Shown here: piece by piece, positions 63,208 to 64,000 of the stretch | How positions within the stretch are numbered: the first letter of the stretch is position 1 | Layout of the letters: every line of letters starts with the position of its first letter | Assembly (NCBI RefSeq): GCF_003721565.1 | Contig: NZ_RJJE01000001.1 | Location: 310,001-374,000, forward strand | DNA length: 64,000 nucleotides | Direction: 5' to 3' | From: Rufibacter immobilis | GTDB taxonomy: Bacteria > Bacteroidota > Bacteroidia > Cytophagales > Hymenobacteraceae | Position numbers and translations under genes: made by a program | Notes under the pieces: generated by a model | What the model saw: the letters and a program-made list of their open reading frames with translations, nothing else | The model's database searches: none | What the model was told of the DNA's origin: nothing

Positions 63208-63253
63208 TTTCTGTTTTTGGCCTGATTTTCAGAAAACAGGCCAAAAACAGAAA
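63208..63253. repeat. Palindromic repeat, GTTTTTGGC subfamily
   Basis: TTTCTGTTTTTGGCCTG and its complement with inner TTTTC/GAAAA; a stem of about 21 bp just downstream of uvrB. Confidence 0.9.
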
Positions 63254-63275
63254 CTCTCCAGCTAAATAGTATCCC

Positions 63276-64000
63276 CTAATCCCGCTTGCTTTTGAGCAGC
63301 TTGCGCAGCTCGGCTAACTCATCGCGGTATTTGGCGGCTTGCAGGAAGTCCAGTTCTTTGGCGGCGGCCTCCATCTGCTTTTCGGTTTTCTTGATGACCT
63401 TCTCCAGCTCGTCTTTCTTCATGTACTGCACCACCGGATCTGCGGCCACCGACATCAGGCTTTCGTCTGGACCGGCGTACACCTTAGGCTCCCGTTTATT
63501 GGAGTCGGCCACGGAGGTTTGTTCCATGATGGCTTCCTTGGATTTGTACACCGTGCGCGGCGTGATGCCGTGCTCCAGGTTGTACTCCATCTGAGTGGCT
63601 CTCCGGCGGTTGGTTTCGTCAATGGCGCGCTGCATGGAACCGGTCATTCTATCGGCGTACATGAGCACTTTGCCGTTCTCGTTCCGAGCGGCGCGGCCGA
63701 TGGTCTGGATCAGGGAACGCTGGTCGCGCAGGAAGCCTTCTTTGTCGGTGTCCAGAATGGCGACTAAGCTTACTTCGGGTAAATCCAGGCCTTCGCGGAG
63801 CAGGTTGACGCCAATGAGCACGTCTATGATGCCCAGACGCAGCTCGCGCAGAATCTCCACGCGCTCCAGTGATTTCACCTCGGAGTGAATGTATTTGACT
63901 TTGATGTTGAGGCGCTCCATGTATTTGGTGAGTTCCTCGGCCATGCGTTTGGTGAGGGTGGTCACCAGAATGCGGTCGCCGCGCTTGATGCGGTTATCCA
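63276..64000 (-). CDS. uvrB: Excinuclease ABC subunit B, C-terminal part
   Basis: The last 241 codons of the nucleotide-excision-repair helicase UvrB; the frame is open to the right edge, beginning [19 protein letters not shown]. Helicase motifs appear as [20 protein letters not shown] and [20 protein letters not shown]. The C-terminal UVR motif that binds UvrC ([20 protein letters not shown]) closes the protein. The N-terminal ATPase half is outside the window. Confidence 0.98.
   Translation of the reverse strand, partial: DNRIKRGDRILVTTLTKRMAEELTKYMERLNIKVKYIHSEVKSLERVEILRELRLGIIDVLIGVNLLREGLDLPEVSLVAILDTDKEGFLRDQRSLIQTIGRAARNENGKVLMYADRMTGSMQRAIDETNRRRATQMEYNLEHGITPRTVYKSKEAIMEQTSVADSNKREPKVYAGPDESLMSVAADPVVQYMKKDELEKVIKKTEKQMEAAAKELDFLQAAKYRDELAELRKLLKSKRD

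Larger units (their letters stand above)
62544..63275. other. Repeat-rich convergent intergenic region
   Basis: This 732-bp gap has no gene. It contains a terminator, three palindromic repeats, a second GAGTCT element, a REP unit and an AT-type hairpin, the densest repeat cluster of the window. Confidence 0.75.

Overview
The window looks like a chromosomal segment of a Bacteroidota bacterium, most likely a Hymenobacteraceae member close to Rufibacter or Pontibacter (inference). The reasons are Bacteroidota-type promoters (TTTG about 19-21 bp before TAnnTTTG), DUF4919, DUF5074-like and PG_1098-like families, a BtuB/BtuG-like B12 locus, and the gene order tRNA-Tyr/Gly/Thr-tuf-tRNA-Trp-secE-nusG-rplKAJL-rpoBC. 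No rRNA, CRISPR array or prophage was seen.

Layout. 1-12.7 kb (minus strand): the transcription/translation core, reading from a strong promoter near 12.68 kb through four tRNAs, tuf, secE, nusG, four ribosomal proteins, rpoB and rpoC (rpoC runs off the left edge). 12.7-20.3 kb: a lipoprotein M1 aminopeptidase, a biotin carrier protein, pyrH, frr, and a minus-strand group of ECF sigma, anti-sigma, gmk and nadD. 20.8-23.7 kb: three glycosyltransferases. 23.8-30.4 kb: ahcY, a DUF4397 lipoprotein, a PG_1098-type methyltransferase, a 3-methyladenine glycosylase and small exported proteins, including two DUF4919 paralogues. 30.6-35.1 kb: a cobalamin riboswitch, a TonB-dependent receptor and two BtuG-like beta-propeller lipoproteins. 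35.2-37.5 kb: small accessory proteins. 37.5-44.1 kb: a copper/metal island with an HMA-AraC fusion regulator, two Cys-rich copper-storage-like proteins, a CDF exporter, a flavoprotein monooxygenase, CopA and a small HMA chaperone. A His/Met-rich outer-membrane protein at 50.1 kb shares the same apparent promoter layout. 45-50 kb: SelO, a Ca2+-type P-ATPase and a YciI protein. 52-57.8 kb: a RAYT transposase between inverted REP units, an AsmA/DUF748-like protein, a radical SAM protein and a DUF6624 protein. 58.6-62.5 kb: a Tat-exported three-subunit molybdenum hydroxylase (PaoABC-like). The right edge holds the C-terminal part of uvrB.

The most unusual feature is a palindromic element of about 35-60 bp found roughly 30 times in 64 kb. 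Its core is a GTTTAGSGGCYGTTTTT-type arm, a 2-4 nt loop and the complementary arm. It occurs in almost every non-operonic intergenic gap, between rpoB and rpoC, and once inside the reading frame of copA. Several copies have different outer flanks that still pair, which suggests selection for the hairpin. The second candidate novelty is a tandem 21-bp-spaced operator placed 27 bp before the -7 box at four metal genes, possibly read by the HMA-AraC regulator.

All family assignments come from reading motifs by eye; no database search was run.
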